This document shows, piece by piece, positions 54,195-64,000 of a DNA stretch of 64,000 bases. The translations under genes and the position numbers were made by a program. The notes under the pieces are model-generated. The model saw nothing but the letters and a program-made list of their open reading frames with translations. It had not been told where the DNA came from and did no database searches. Numbering within the stretch: the first letter of the stretch is position 1; every line of letters starts with the position of its first letter. The stretch comes from Amia ocellicauda (taxonomy: Eukaryota > Chordata > Actinopteri > Amiiformes > Amiidae): contig NC_089852.1 in assembly GCF_036373705.1 (NCBI RefSeq), forward strand, positions 32,501,707 through 32,565,706, read 5' to 3'.

Positions 54195-55507
54195 GTACCC
54201 CCCCCTCCACGCTCGGCACAGCCGAACGGGACCGGACACGGCGGGGACAGCCACGGGACCGAGGAGCAGGAACAAAGGTAGTGGTGATACTGAAGACAAT
54301 AAGGAGGGAAAGGTCAAGATTTCAAGAGGGTGGCCACAAGGCAAGGTCGGGAGGCCTAGGAGGTGGCCACAAGTCAGGGTCAAGAGGTCTGGAGAATGGC
54401 CACGGGATAGGATTGGCGTCTGGAGGTCTTGGAGGCGGCCATAGGAAAGGAACAGGTGCAGGTGGTCTGGGAGGCGACCTCAGGACAGGAACGGGTTCCG
54501 GAGGTCTGAGAGGTAGCCACAGGTCAAGGACAGGGTCTGGAGGTCTGAAAGACAACCACAGGACAGAGGCAGGATCCGAAGGGTCAGGAGGCAGCTTCCG
54601 GACAGATGCAGGGTCCGGAGAACTGGAAGGCAACCTCCAGACAGAGGTAGGGTCCAGGTCGGGCGGAGGAGGTGTTGGAGGCTCGGTGGACAGAGTCGAG
54701 GATGCCTCAGGAGCTGGGGACTGGGAAGGCGAATCCGTGGAAGCCTTAGAAGACTCCGAGAGCGGCGCCTTGGGAGGCGAAGATGACGGAGCTTTCGGAA
54801 GCGTAGCCGTCGGAGGTGGAGTCAGTGAAACTGTGGAAGGTGGTGCCACAAAGGCCTCGGGAGGTGGCGCCGTGGAAGCCGCAGGAGGCTGAGCTGTTGA
54901 AGCCTCAGAAGTTTCGGGAGGCAGCGCTTTGTTAGTCTTGGGAGGCGGCGCCTTAGTACTCTCAGGAAGCAGTGCTTTGGTAGTCTCGGGAGGCGGTGCC
55001 TTGGTACTCTCAGGAAGCGGTGCTTTGGTAGTCTTGGGAGGAGCTGGAGCCATGGAAGCCTCAGGAGGCGGAGCCTTGGAAGCCTCAACCACAGGAGGCG
55101 GAGCCTCGGAGGCTGCAGCGGGCGTGGAAGGCGTGAGGCTGGCGCAGGTACTGTTTCGTAGACCATGAGAGGTCTAAGTTCTGCTTGGACGGCGGCGGCC
55201 TGGACCGGAACTGCGGCATCGGACTGGATGGCGGCGGCCGGGACCGGAACTGCGGCATCGGACTGGACGGCGGCGGCGGCGGCGACCGAGCACTCGGGCT
55301 GGGCGGCGGCGGCAGCAGTCGGGATCGGGATCGGGACTGGAGCAGGTACCTTTTTCTTTTAACTTTTCTTTTCTTCGGGACCTCTGGTTGGGTGGCCGGG
55401 AAAGGCTACTGCACGGGAACACGCTCAAGCACCAGATTCAATTTGGCAATAAGCCAAAGTAGTGAAGGTGGTCAGCTTCGCTGGGTCCATTTAGAGGCGA
55501 AGTGTTC
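54195..55507 (-). repeat. LTR element interior: minisatellite-like, Pro-rich frame
   Basis: Two tandem arrays are visible: units of about 57 bp at 54300-54660 built on 'gtctggaggtct', and units of about 27 and 54 bp at 54840-55130 built on 'ggaggcggtgcc' and 'tctcaggaagc'. The minus-strand frame 55092-54322 (256 codons) reads repeated KAPPPE-like units. Its openness follows from the repeat, and I see no protein domain. A GC-rich part at 55170-55330 repeats 'ggcggcggc'. Confidence 0.7.
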
Positions 55508-55940
55508 TGTCACAGTTGCCTTGTGGGAGGACCGTAAAGCTGTAGGAGATAGGACCCAAGTGCAGAGCTAGTGCAATGAGCCGACAGAAACCAAGGAGAA
55601 TCCAAAGGCGAGGTCGAGGTCACTGGCTAAGGTCAAAATCCGGGGGAGGGAGGGAGGGAGGGAGGGAGGGGGAGAGAGGGAGCCAGGCTTGGTGATGCGG
55701 GGAGAGCTGACAACACTTCGCCCAGAGTGAGGGCAGTGAGGGGTATATAAAGGAGAGCAGAAACTAGGAAGACAAGAGCATGACCAATGAGAACAAAGGA
55801 CAGGAACAGAAGTGCACAAGGGTGTAGGAATGTTAATTGACAGATAGAAATAAGGAAAGCAGTTAAGGGAGCAGGAAAAGGCGAGGGAAAATTGGTGGCC
55901 TCTAGTGGGGAAAGAGGGTCAGGGCTAGGGAACTGTGACA
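55508..55940. repeat. LTR, right copy
   Basis: 433 bp, TGTCACAG to CTGTGACA. The tract 'gggagggagggaggg' replaces part of the sequence present in the left copy. Confidence 0.85.
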
Positions 55941-55945
55941 GTAAC

Positions 55946-56807
55946 GGGGGGTGCTCCCGGGGGGTAGAGGGAGACCCCCACTAAGACTACCCCAATGTTA
56001 CTGAATCTCCCGACCACGACACCCCATTTGTATTAATGTGAGGATGGAGGCCTCACTAACACCCAATCTTTATGAGCCCACAATCCATGCAGGTTCATTA
56101 AATCCCAGCAGTGCACCCAAAAACACAACGGGTTAAGATAAATTAATGTATTACTTTGACACAATATGGAGTACATCACTAAATAGACCCTGAAGTCAAT
56201 TAGAACGGCAACGGAGCAACGGCATCCTGAGGTGGTGTGGGGTGCCCAGCTCTACCCCACCTGTTTTCCGAGCCCTCGTGTGGGTGGTCAGGGGAACAGT
56301 TCTTTCTTCTTTCGCTAAGAATCTAGGAGTCACCCTTGATCCTGTGCTCTCGTACACGTAGCACATCACCATGCTGACACACATCCGCCTATTCTTCCTG
56401 AGCAACATACACTTGTATGAGGATTTTTTTCTTGGTGCTTGGTTTTCAAACAATCTGCAAAACAGTTTAACTGAAACTCATAGGCTAATTATTATTACCT
56501 CAATACGCGGTCAAGTCACAATTTTAATTTATTTGTGACAGAATTAATGTAAAACTAATATAATTTGATTATATTTCTAAAACAAGTAATATTAAGCTTC
56601 TACAAAGTTACAGAACATAATGGATAATACCCTATTCTCCTCTCCTCCTCGCACAGAACAGATGTGGTCAATCTGGTCAGCAGCCGGCTGTCTGTGTCTC
56701 TTTCTCTCTTCTTCCTTCTGTTCTTCTTCTCCTTGTCCTTCTCCTTTGTTGAGTTTCCAAGTTTATAGTGTTCCTCTCAACCAATCATAGTGGAACATGA
56801 TGAGCTC
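55946..56807. other. intergenic with a LINE scrap
   Basis: Around 56315-56400 the plus strand reads NLGVTLDPVLSYT, an L2-type ORF2 block, isolated and broken. The rest has no gene. Confidence 0.5.
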
Positions 56808-57550
56808 ATGCTTTGCCATGGCCCCCTCTTCTGTGCCCATGCCTAAGGTCAAAAGGTCAACACAACAATGTACTGGAATCTAGTCTGATTTGATTATTTC
56901 AGACTATGTATGGATGTGAAAGGTTAAACTGCAGGCTGTTAGGACACACATCCTCTCATGGAGAAATTCCTCCATTGTAGAGACATACCTTCCTCATAGA
57001 CTACTCGACTCGTCCAGTCCCTGGTCCTCTCCTTACTGGACTACTGCAACTCCCTCCTGGCTGGCCTATCTACAACTACTACCCGCCCGCTCCAGCTCAT
57101 CCAGAACTCTGCTGCTCATCTGGTGTTCTCTCTGCCCCGATGCACACTTCTTCGCTACTTCACTGTTCCTCTCCCTCCGCTGGCTCCTGATCTCGGCTCA
57201 CATCCAGTTCAAGACATTGACTCTCACCTACTGTTGTCCCGACCAGACTGCACCCTCATCTCTCCATGCATCCCCTCCAGACCGCTCCGGTCTTCCTGTG
57301 CCAGAAGATTAACTTTGCCCCCTCTTCACTCCCCTTCCTCCAGAACCTGCTCCTTTTCATCCCTGGCCCCTAAGTTGTGGAACGACCTTCCCAATTAAGT
57401 CAGACAGCTGAGTCCCTGACCACCTCCAGAGATTACTCAAGACACATCTGTTCAGACTGTACTTGTAATGTATTAGTTTATTCCCGAGTGGTTCAGCTCT
57501 TCTTTAATTTTGCACTTTATATAATGTTTTTATCATACTGCTTGCTTTTA
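56808..57550 (+). repeat. L2-type LINE 3' fragment, longer copy
   Basis: It matches 1421-1862 and continues further: SHPVQ, then LRSSCARRLTLPPLHSPSSRT and FSSLAPKLWNDLPN near 57370, the usual end of L2 ORF2, then LLKTHLF near 57435. Frame breaks near 57060 and 57235 show that it is dead. It ends at the TA where the Tc1 copy inserts. Confidence 0.8.
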
Positions 57551-58447
57551 CACTGATCAGGCATGACATTATGACCACCAGCCTAATATTGTGTAGGTCC
57601 CGCTTCTGCCACCAAAACAGCCCTGACCCATCAAGGTATGGACTCTACTAGACCTCTGAAGGTGCGCTGTGGTATCTGGCACCAAGATGTTAGCAGCAGA
57701 TCCTTTAAGTCCTGTAAGTTGCGAGGTGGGGCCTCCATGGATTGGACTTGTTTGTCCAGCACATCCCACAGATGCTCGATTGGATTGAGATCTGGGGAAT
57801 TTGGAGGCCAAGTCACCACCTTGAACTCATGATTCTTCAGACCAGGCCACCTTCTTCCATTGCTCCATGGTCCAGTTCTGATGCTCACATGGCCATTGTA
57901 GGCACTTTCGGCAGTGGACAGGGGTCAGCATTGGCACCCTGACTGGTCTGCGGCTACGAAGCCCCATACACAACAAACTGCGATGCACTGTGTGTTCTGA
58001 CACCTTTCTATCAGAACCAGCATTAACTTTTTCAGCAATTTGAGCTACAATAGCTCGTCTGTTGGATCGGACCACACTGGCCAGATTTTGCTCCCCATGT
58101 GCATCAATGAGCCTTGACCGCCCATGACCCTGTCGCCGCTTCACCGCTTTTCCTTCCTTGGACCACTTTTGATAGGTACTGACCACTGCAGACTGGGAAC
58201 ACCCCACAAGAGCTGCAGTTTTGGAGATGCTCTGACCCAGTCGTCTAGCCATCACAATATGGCCCTTGTCAAAGTTGCTCAGTTCCTTACGCTTTCCCAT
58301 TTTTCCTGCTTCTAACACATCAACTTTGAGGACAAAATGTTCACTTGCTGCCTAATATATCCCACCCACTGACAGGTGCCATGTAACGAGATTATCAGTG
58401 TTATTCACTTCACCTGTCAGTGGTCATACTGTTATGGCTGATCAGTG
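57551..58447 (-). mobile_element. Tc1-type transposon with internal deletion
   Basis: The inverted ends CACTGATCAGGCATGACATT (57551) and GATCAGTG (ending 58447) are flanked by TA. Length is 897 bp. It is a third Tc1 family for this window. Confidence 0.9.
57600..58300 (-). pseudogene. Tc1 transposase, catalytic middle deleted
   Basis: The start is the ATG at 58300 ([16 protein letters not shown]). The HTH region ([17 protein letters not shown]) runs to [10 protein letters not shown] near 57830. The sequence then jumps to [21 protein letters not shown], so the block with the second catalytic Asp is lost, and the frame changes at the deletion. The C-terminus runs to about 57600. The first acidic motif reads SEES where relatives have SDES. 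Confidence 0.88.
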
Positions 58448-58458
58448 TATATTGCTAG

Positions 58459-59384
58459 TGTCACAGACGGGGTGTGACGGGTAATTTAGCACTTAATTGA
58501 TTTATTACAATTTATTTCACTTATTTATTTAGATGTGTGCACTTATTATTTTTTAAATCACTGTTGTCTTTTCGCCTTATGAAGTGTTTTTTTTTTTTAC
58601 TTCCTTATATTGTTGTTTACTTTTCCTTTGGTATTATTGGTTTATTGAAGCAAGAGAGAAGCAACTGACTGAGCACACAGAAAGGATACCTGGGGAGCAG
58701 CAAGCTCCTGACTGACATCCAAAGCAGAAGGCACAGGGCTGGAGGGAAGTAGACAGGCTGAGGCGACGAAAGATAGGGAGAACGGCAAGAACTCCCCGAA
58801 GAAGGATTACAATGAAATTGCCATAGGAAACCCTTGGGACTGAACACTGATGAAGGAGAAGGAGACTTAACATCTGAGACAACAGAGAAGCCTACGGAGC
58901 GTTAAGTATTCTGTTATTGTTTCTTGAAGAAGGAAATAGTTAAAAGAAAAGAAGCATACACAGCATTTATATCAAATCCTCTTTATTGAGACTTTTTGGA
59001 CATTTATCCCCTCTCGCTGTGTTTACCTGGACAGAGAAGGGTCTCTGTGCTGGGTTGTGGAAACTGTCGCTGGCTTGCCCTCATCATAGTGCCTGTGGTG
59101 TGGATCTGTACCTTTAAATATAAAAAGAAGAAAGATAGTGATCAATTAGATTTGGGCTTGTGCAATCTGAGACTTGACATTAATACTTATTTCTTACCTG
59201 CAGTTTGGTTGGGGTCCCAGTTGACTGACAGGGTCCCAGCTACAGCTGAAAGAAACATGTTCAACATGTTTATTCTGCGCTATTGCACTTTCCTCTGAAT
59301 TAATTAATAGATTGTACATTTATGTTTGTTGGTATTTTTTTATTTTGGAACAAGGAAATTGGGTTTTATTCATTCTTAATTAGT
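58459..59384 (+). repeat. unclassified dispersed repeat B, copy 2
   Basis: It starts TGTCACAGACGG right after the Tc1 copy and matches 1863-2590 over most of its length. DIRS sequence begins at 59385. See copy 1 for details. Confidence 0.55.
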
Positions 59385-59388
59385 CGCG

Positions 59389-59850
59389 ATGCTCCGCCAA
59401 GCATATGAGGCTGGAGCCCAGACGGCCCGCCTCCGCAATATGGACTCCCTGTTGGCCCTCTACATTGCCCAGCTGGTGGAGGCCCCAAATATGAGGCCCT
59501 CAGGGGCCCCACAGCCTACTGGGGAGTTGGCTGTGGCAATAGACCTCCTAGTGATGGTCATGCGCCATGGGGCACGTGCGAACGGCCGTTCCCTGGCAGC
59601 TATTGTGGCGGCATGCCATCAACTCTGGCTATCCCAGGCGAGGTGACTCCCGGACATGGACAGGACCCAGCTGAATGCATACCCCCATCTCCAGGAGAAA
59701 GAGCAGTTGCTACAGCTCGCCCGAGTGTACCCCCAAGCAGCACCTCTGGACCAGGCCCGCAGACAACCTGCAGGGCCTAGAAGGCCAGCCCTCAGGCAGC
59801 AGCAGCCCCGCCCTTCTGCTGACCTGCGTCAGTGACTCACCGCCAAGCAG
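59389..59850 (+). pseudogene. DIRS gag end
   Basis: The frame 59389-59646 shows the C-terminal helices of a DIRS ORF1 protein (AYEAGAQTARLRNMDSLLAL, then HGARANGRSLAAIVAA and LWLSQAR). A TGA ends it at 59646, and Pro/Gln-rich sequence follows in other frames. The N-terminal part is absent. Confidence 0.7.
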
Positions 59851-60089
59851 GTGCCTACCCAGGCCCACCGCAGTAGAGCCAGGCCAAACACCAAGAGCCG
59901 TGGTAAGGAAGGCAGTGGGTCTCCGCCCCCCCCTACCTCTGGTGCCGCAGCCCTGCAGCGTTCCAGCAGCCTCTGTCCCACCCATATACCCCCCAGCAAC
60001 TCTCCAATTTGGCACCAGGGTGCTCCAAATTATAACAGTTGGCTACTCCATACAGTTCCAGACCCGTCAATCCCACTTTAGAGGCGTGG

Positions 60090-60760
60090 TGTGGACGCGA
60101 GTGATGGACCGGTTGCAGTGTGTGGTGATTCGCTTCAAAATCGCTGCTCTCCTGGAGAAATGCGCCATCCGCTAAGTACCCCCACCGGGAAAGCACAAGG
60201 GGTTCTATTCCCCATACTTCCTTGTGCCCAAGAAAGATGGCGTGTTCCACCCCATCTTGGATCTGAGGTACCTGAATTGCCACCTCAAGGTGTTGCGTTT
60301 CAAGTTGCTCACCCTGCATGCCATGTCTCAGGCTATCAAGCCTGGAGACTGTGCCTACTTTCACATCCCCATTGCGCAGACGCACAGGAAGTTTCTCTGC
60401 TTTGCCTTCGAAGGCAGAGTGTTCGAGTTCGCTGTTCTCCCATTCGGCCTGTCTCTAGCCCCTCGCACAAGTGCATGGATGCAGTACTGGCCCCCTTGTG
60501 TTGCCAGGGCGTCCGCATCCTCAATTATCTAGACGACTGGCTGGTCTGTTCGAACTCCAGGGAGCAGGTTCAGAGTCACACAAGCCTGATCCTTGACCGC
60601 CTCTCCAAGTTGGGCCTTTGGGTCAACAGAGAGAATAGCTGTCTTGTGCCAACTCAGCAGGTACAGTTCCTCAGACTCGATTCCATCGCCATGCTGTCCA
60701 CACTGGTGCCAGAGAGAGTTGCCTCCATACGCACATGTCTCTCTCTCTTCTAGTTGAGAG
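60090..60760 (+). pseudogene. DIRS reverse transcriptase, broken
   Basis: RT blocks are readable: YFLVPKKDGVFHPILDLRYL (60215-60275), AYFHIPIAQ (motif A, with the preceding TVDLKD lost in a small deletion near 60350), FAVLPFGLSLAPRT, then LNYLDDWLV with its YLDD core near 60525. There is a TAA near 60172, a frameshift near 60475 and a TAG near 60751. The deletion removes the first catalytic Asp. Confidence 0.85.
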
Positions 60761-60969
60761 CACGCGTCAGGATGTCCCTTTGCCAGAGGCTGCTGGGCTT
60801 TCTAGCGGCTGTGTCTCAAACCCTCCCCCTCGGCCTCCTTCATCTAAGGCCTCTGCAGTGGTGGTTCGGGTCCCATGGGATGCATCCTTGCTGCGACAGA
60901 GCATGTCGAGTAATGATGACTCTAGCGTGCTGGAAGGCGCTCCGTTGGTGGCCTGGTGTACCCTTGAGG

Positions 60970-61630
60970 CCAATATGCCACCGAGTGGTGTTGACAACAG
61001 ACGCCTCCAAGTAAGGTTGGGGAGCTGTCTGCAATGGACAGGGAGTCCGGGGCAGTTGGACGGTGCCCATCAGGACACTCCATATCAACGCCCTGGAATT
61101 ATGAGCTGTGCTCCTTGGTCTCCGTCACGTCATGCTGGCCCTTTGGGGCAGTCCTGTATTAGTGCGGACAGACAACGACTTCCTCTCTCAGGGAGGCCCC
61201 CCGGTGTTGGAATGGTGCCTCCACACACTGGTGATTCAGCAGCTTTGGAGCCGCTACGACAGGGCAGAGGTGGATTTCTTTTCTTTGGTGGAGTCCACAC
61301 ATTGTCCACTATGGTTCTCCGTTCGGGATCAGTCAGGGACCCTGGGGATCGACGTGGCCGCGCTGTCTCCTCTACGCATTCTCACCATTCCCTCTTCTCC
61401 CAGTGGTTCTGGAGAAGATCAGGCAGGAACGAATGACAGTCCTGCTGGTAGCGCCTCGCTGGCCCCGCAGACTGTGGTTTGCGGACCTGGTCTCCCTCTT
61501 GGTCGGAGAGCCTTGGCAGCTTCCCCTGCAGGCAGTCTTGCTATCTCAGGTGCAGGGCACACTGTGGCATCCCAACCCGGGCCTGCTCCAGCTCTGGGCC
61601 TGGCCCCTCAGTGTGATCGCCTGATGGCTT
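60970..61630 (+). pseudogene. DIRS RNase H and linker, broken
   Basis: RNase H motifs appear in pieces: VVLTTDASK (60990-61014), ALEL near 61090, then LVRTDND near 61156. The linker and methylase-like end follow (RQERMTVLLVAPRWPRRLWF near 61420-61480, then HPNPGLLQLWAWPLS near 61570). At least three frame changes occur. Confidence 0.75.
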
Positions 61631-61796
61631 GGGGTCTGTCAGACGCAGTAGTGGCTACTATTCAGTCGGCAAGAGCTCCCTCTACGAGGTCGCAGTACTC
61701 CTACCACTGGCGGACGTTTCAAACTTGGTGTCAAGAGAAGTCTCATGACCCAGTTAATTGCCATATAGGTGTCATTCTGCAATTCCTGCAGGAGCT
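61630..61796 (+). pseudogene. DIRS recombinase start, cut by an insertion
   Basis: SARAPSTRSQYSYHW and SHDPVNCHIGVILQFLQE match the recombinase at 562-1422. The reading is cut at AGCT (61793-61796) and resumes after 63607. Confidence 0.85.
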
Positions 61797-63606
61797 TGTA
61801 GCATAAGGTACACTTATAAATTTCAATTAAAGAAGTGAATTTATAGTATCACCTCATCACGAATCCTGGAATCTTGTAGAACTCAATTTCTGTAATAATT
61901 GGACGCAGACACCAATTCCAAAGATATAAATTGTCAAATTTATTCAAAAACAAAGACTAAATGTAGCACTACACTAATTATACAAAAGGGAAAAACTAAT
62001 TAAAAATTCAACTCTAGATCAACAAATCAAAGACAAATCACTTCCGTGACCAAATCAAAGACCATGGGATCGCATATGATATCACACAAATCGTTAAACA
62101 AAAAAGGTTATAAACACATTAACTACAATACCGGTTAGTAAGACGAAGGTGAGTCTCTCATTAGTATTGTTAGTCGGACATTAAATAACTACGCAGGTTA
62201 GTATTTATGTCAGGTAACTTCTCGTTATATGTATATCAGTCTCATTTACTTTCATTACTTGTTACCACAATTTCCTTTAACTGATTATTATTCAATGATT
62301 AAGGATAGGCAGGGCCACCTATAATCTGGTGTCTATTAACTTGTGTCAATTTCAGACTAAACAGTTAAACAGGAATGAGAAGATATTTCTCGGCGTTGAC
62401 AGATTTTATTTCTAAAATTATCAACAAAACAGTTTAATGCAACACACATTTAAATTTAAGAAAACTAAATGATATTACACATTCTATAGTTATGAATCAC
62501 AGATTAACATTTCTAATTGATTTCTCAAATGTCATGAATCACAAACTCCAAACTGTTAAACTTATCTGAACTTCGTCGCAGAGAAGCCTCTCTGTCTTCG
62601 GGCTCAGATAACAGCACACGGCACGAGGTCTGTGTGGTTTGGAACAAAGGCAGTCCGGTTTGGTTTTGTCCAAGAACTTCCACTCAGTCGATGCACCTGG
62701 AAGTTGGGGTTTCGTGAATGTAGAGTCTTTTCCTAACAGATTTTCCACTGGTTTGAAGGCTCCAAGATTGTGCACAAAATCTTCTTGGCAAGGAGGGTCT
62801 CTCACCGTACTTATTTGAAGACAAAGTCTTTGAGGAAAGCAGGGCCCTGTTTGGTTCCAAGGGTCAAGTTTCTTAAGACTCAAATAGCTATTTAAATGAC
62901 TGACACTTTCGTATACAGTCGACTTAGTCAATTGTCCAGCTGTAAAAACTCCACTAATCAGGTGGGCACAAGCGGGCAGCGCAGTCTGTAAAGTTCTTTA
63001 TTTAATAAAGTCCTTTAAAAGAATTCTTCGTACGGCTCAATCTCCTTCTCCCAGTTTAACTCTTCTGTTGCCGGCAAAGACTTGGTTGGTTTCTGGTTCC
63101 GGTTCTGGCAACAGAGCTACAGGTTGAGCTGTGGCAGCGAGTTTCTGGTTCAGGTGAGAAAGAGAGAAAGAGAGGCCGTGCGCTGTCCTTTATACGCCTG
63201 TCAGATCAATAGGTGATTGGTTCTTGAGTTTTTGAGATTGGATTTCGGTTTCAGCCCCCAGTGTCCTATTGGAGGGGGGCTTGATTTATGACTGATGTCA
63301 ATCCATGCTATCTTTTGGAAATGCCGGTTGGCCCGGGTTTGTAGCTCTGTGTCGGTATTTCGGCTCTCGTCCATTTCAAAGAGTTTTTATTACCTACAGG
63401 CCCCCTTCTCCAGACATCTCACAGCAGGATTCCAAACTATTTGGCCTATTCTCGGTGCCATCCTACCAAAACTGTCACTTTGATGTAAACCAGTTCCACA
63501 CTTTAAGGAAATCTGATAACTTTGGGGGGGAGAGGTCTTCCTTAGATCAGTGCTTCAGCTCAGAGCTAAAATGCTCTTATCAAAATACACCCATCATAAT
63601 GCTACA
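61797..63606 (-). mobile_element. TG..CA insertion in DIRS, probable solo LTR (1,810 bp)
   Basis: The ends are TGTAGCAT and ATGCTACA, and AGCT is duplicated on both sides (61793-61796, 63607-63610). On the minus strand, CCAAT boxes (near 63269, 63238 and 63217) precede TATAAAG (63188-63194), and AATAAA lies at 62998-63003, the layout of an LTR with its own promoter. No coding domain is found; the frame 62931-62539 has no known motif. A DNA transposon with a 4-bp duplication is the alternative. Confidence 0.65.
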
Positions 63607-63880
63607 AGCTGTTGGACCAGGGCAAGTCCCCATCCACGCTCAAGATTTATTTGGCCACTATCTCCTCATGTCATGTCAGGATTGATAGCGAGCCTCCGGG
63701 CTCATATTTTTTGGTGGCGCAGTTTTTTTAAAAGGTGCGCGCAGGCTGAGGCCTACCCGCGCTCCTTCTCTGCCCACGTGGCGCCTGGACGCACTTTCCA
63801 AGGCCCCGTTTGAGCCCTTGCAGTCAGTTGACCTAAGATTAGCGTCACTGAAGACTACTTCAGGCTCTTCTGTCAGAGTG
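63607..63880 (+). pseudogene. DIRS recombinase continuation
   Basis: The sequence after the insertion matches the reverse complement of about 1060-1310 ('caagtccccatccacgctcaa' corresponds to the start). Indels break the frame, for example in the T-run near 63724. It fades out near 63880. Confidence 0.75.
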
Positions 63881-64000
63881 GTTCTGCCAGTGCAGGGAAG
63901 CTGTGATCGTGGTGGTGGTGTGAGCAAAGAGGAGGGACCTCTGTGAATTTGATTACTTTCTACATTTAATTTTTTATAAGTAATGGTTACTCATTCCTCC
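63881..64000. other. window end, no gene
   Basis: Short AT-rich end. 'aagtaatggttactcattcc' resembles sequence near 3210-3250. Confidence 0.4.

Larger units (their letters stand above)
53652..55945 (-). mobile_element. non-autonomous LTR element with GTAAC target duplication
   Basis: Two direct LTRs, 53657-54194 (538 bp) and 55508-55940 (433 bp), both run from TGTCAC to GTGACA. GTAAC flanks the whole unit at 53652-53656 and 55941-55945. The 1.3-kb interior has no reverse transcriptase, protease or integrase, only tandem repeats. The second LTR lacks about 100 bp present in the first. Mobility would need proteins from another element. The strand is uncertain. Confidence 0.85.
59385..63880 (+). 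mobile_element. DIRS retrotransposon, split by a 1.8-kb insertion
   Basis: Plus-strand order: gag end, reverse transcriptase, RNase H, linker, recombinase start (to 61796). A TG..CA insertion follows (61797-63606), and then the recombinase continues at 63607. It is the best-preserved of three DIRS copies but has many frame breaks. Confidence 0.85.

Noticed and set aside
54119..54892. Gly-rich plus-strand frame of 257 codons
   Set aside because: It follows from tandem repeats in the LTR interior and has no domain.
55185..55571. Gly/Asp-rich frame
   Set aside because: It is built on a GGC-type repeat and runs into the LTR.
62539..62931. 130-codon frame in the TG..CA insertion
   Set aside because: No domain, no signal and no conservation that I can judge.

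Overview
The window looks like a repeat-rich stretch of a ray-finned fish chromosome. The evidence is two intact intronless fish-type olfactory receptor genes plus DIRS, L2, L1/Tx1-like, Ty3/gypsy, Tc1, piggyBac and Polinton/Maverick remains. I cannot name the species. Almost all coding capacity belongs to mobile elements, and most of it is broken.

Layout. 1-14860: an inverted LTR piece, a minus-strand DIRS recombinase remnant, an L2 LINE tail joined to an unknown repeat block, a minus-strand gypsy element (4985-7981), and a plus-strand DIRS element (about 8306-11990) carrying a Tc1 insertion (10356-11577). 14861-16452: a second Tc1 family. 17238-18179: an intact olfactory receptor. 20957-21444: a probable solo LTR. 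21507-22152: a LINE ORF1 remnant. 25200-29148: a piggyBac pseudogene split by a Tc1 copy, beside remains of a tnp2-like transposase. 51123-52058: a second intact olfactory receptor. About 53400-53651: a receptor fragment cut by a TG..CA LTR element (53657-55940). 56808-63880: an L2/repeat-B block resembling 1421-2590, split by a Tc1 copy, then a DIRS element interrupted by a 1.8-kb TG..CA insertion (61797-63606).

The main object is a complete 16,413-bp Polinton/Maverick (adintovirus-like) element at 33282-49694. It is bounded by the 6-bp target duplication GATATG and by 180-185-bp terminal inverted repeats (TIRs) that differ by two substitutions and one 5-bp indel. The plus strand carries a spliced leftward-end gene, protein-primed DNA polymerase B, a packaging ATPase and three small proteins. 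The minus strand carries, in transcription order, several unknown right-end ORFs, a chromodomain integrase, a penton-like minor capsid protein, a basic pVI/pX-like protein, the major capsid protein and an adenain-like protease. The two gene sets converge near 42.8 kb. Five core genes contain stops or single-base frameshifts, so this copy looks inactive as read.

The most unusual signal is the gene at the left end. It reads as seven exons with six introns, all in phase 1, a layout I would not expect in a Polinton. The right end has short ORFs without ATG starts, flanked by splice-like sites, suggesting that it may also be spliced. TACGTCA (ATF/CREB-like) sites recur in the TIRs and upstream of one internal promoter.
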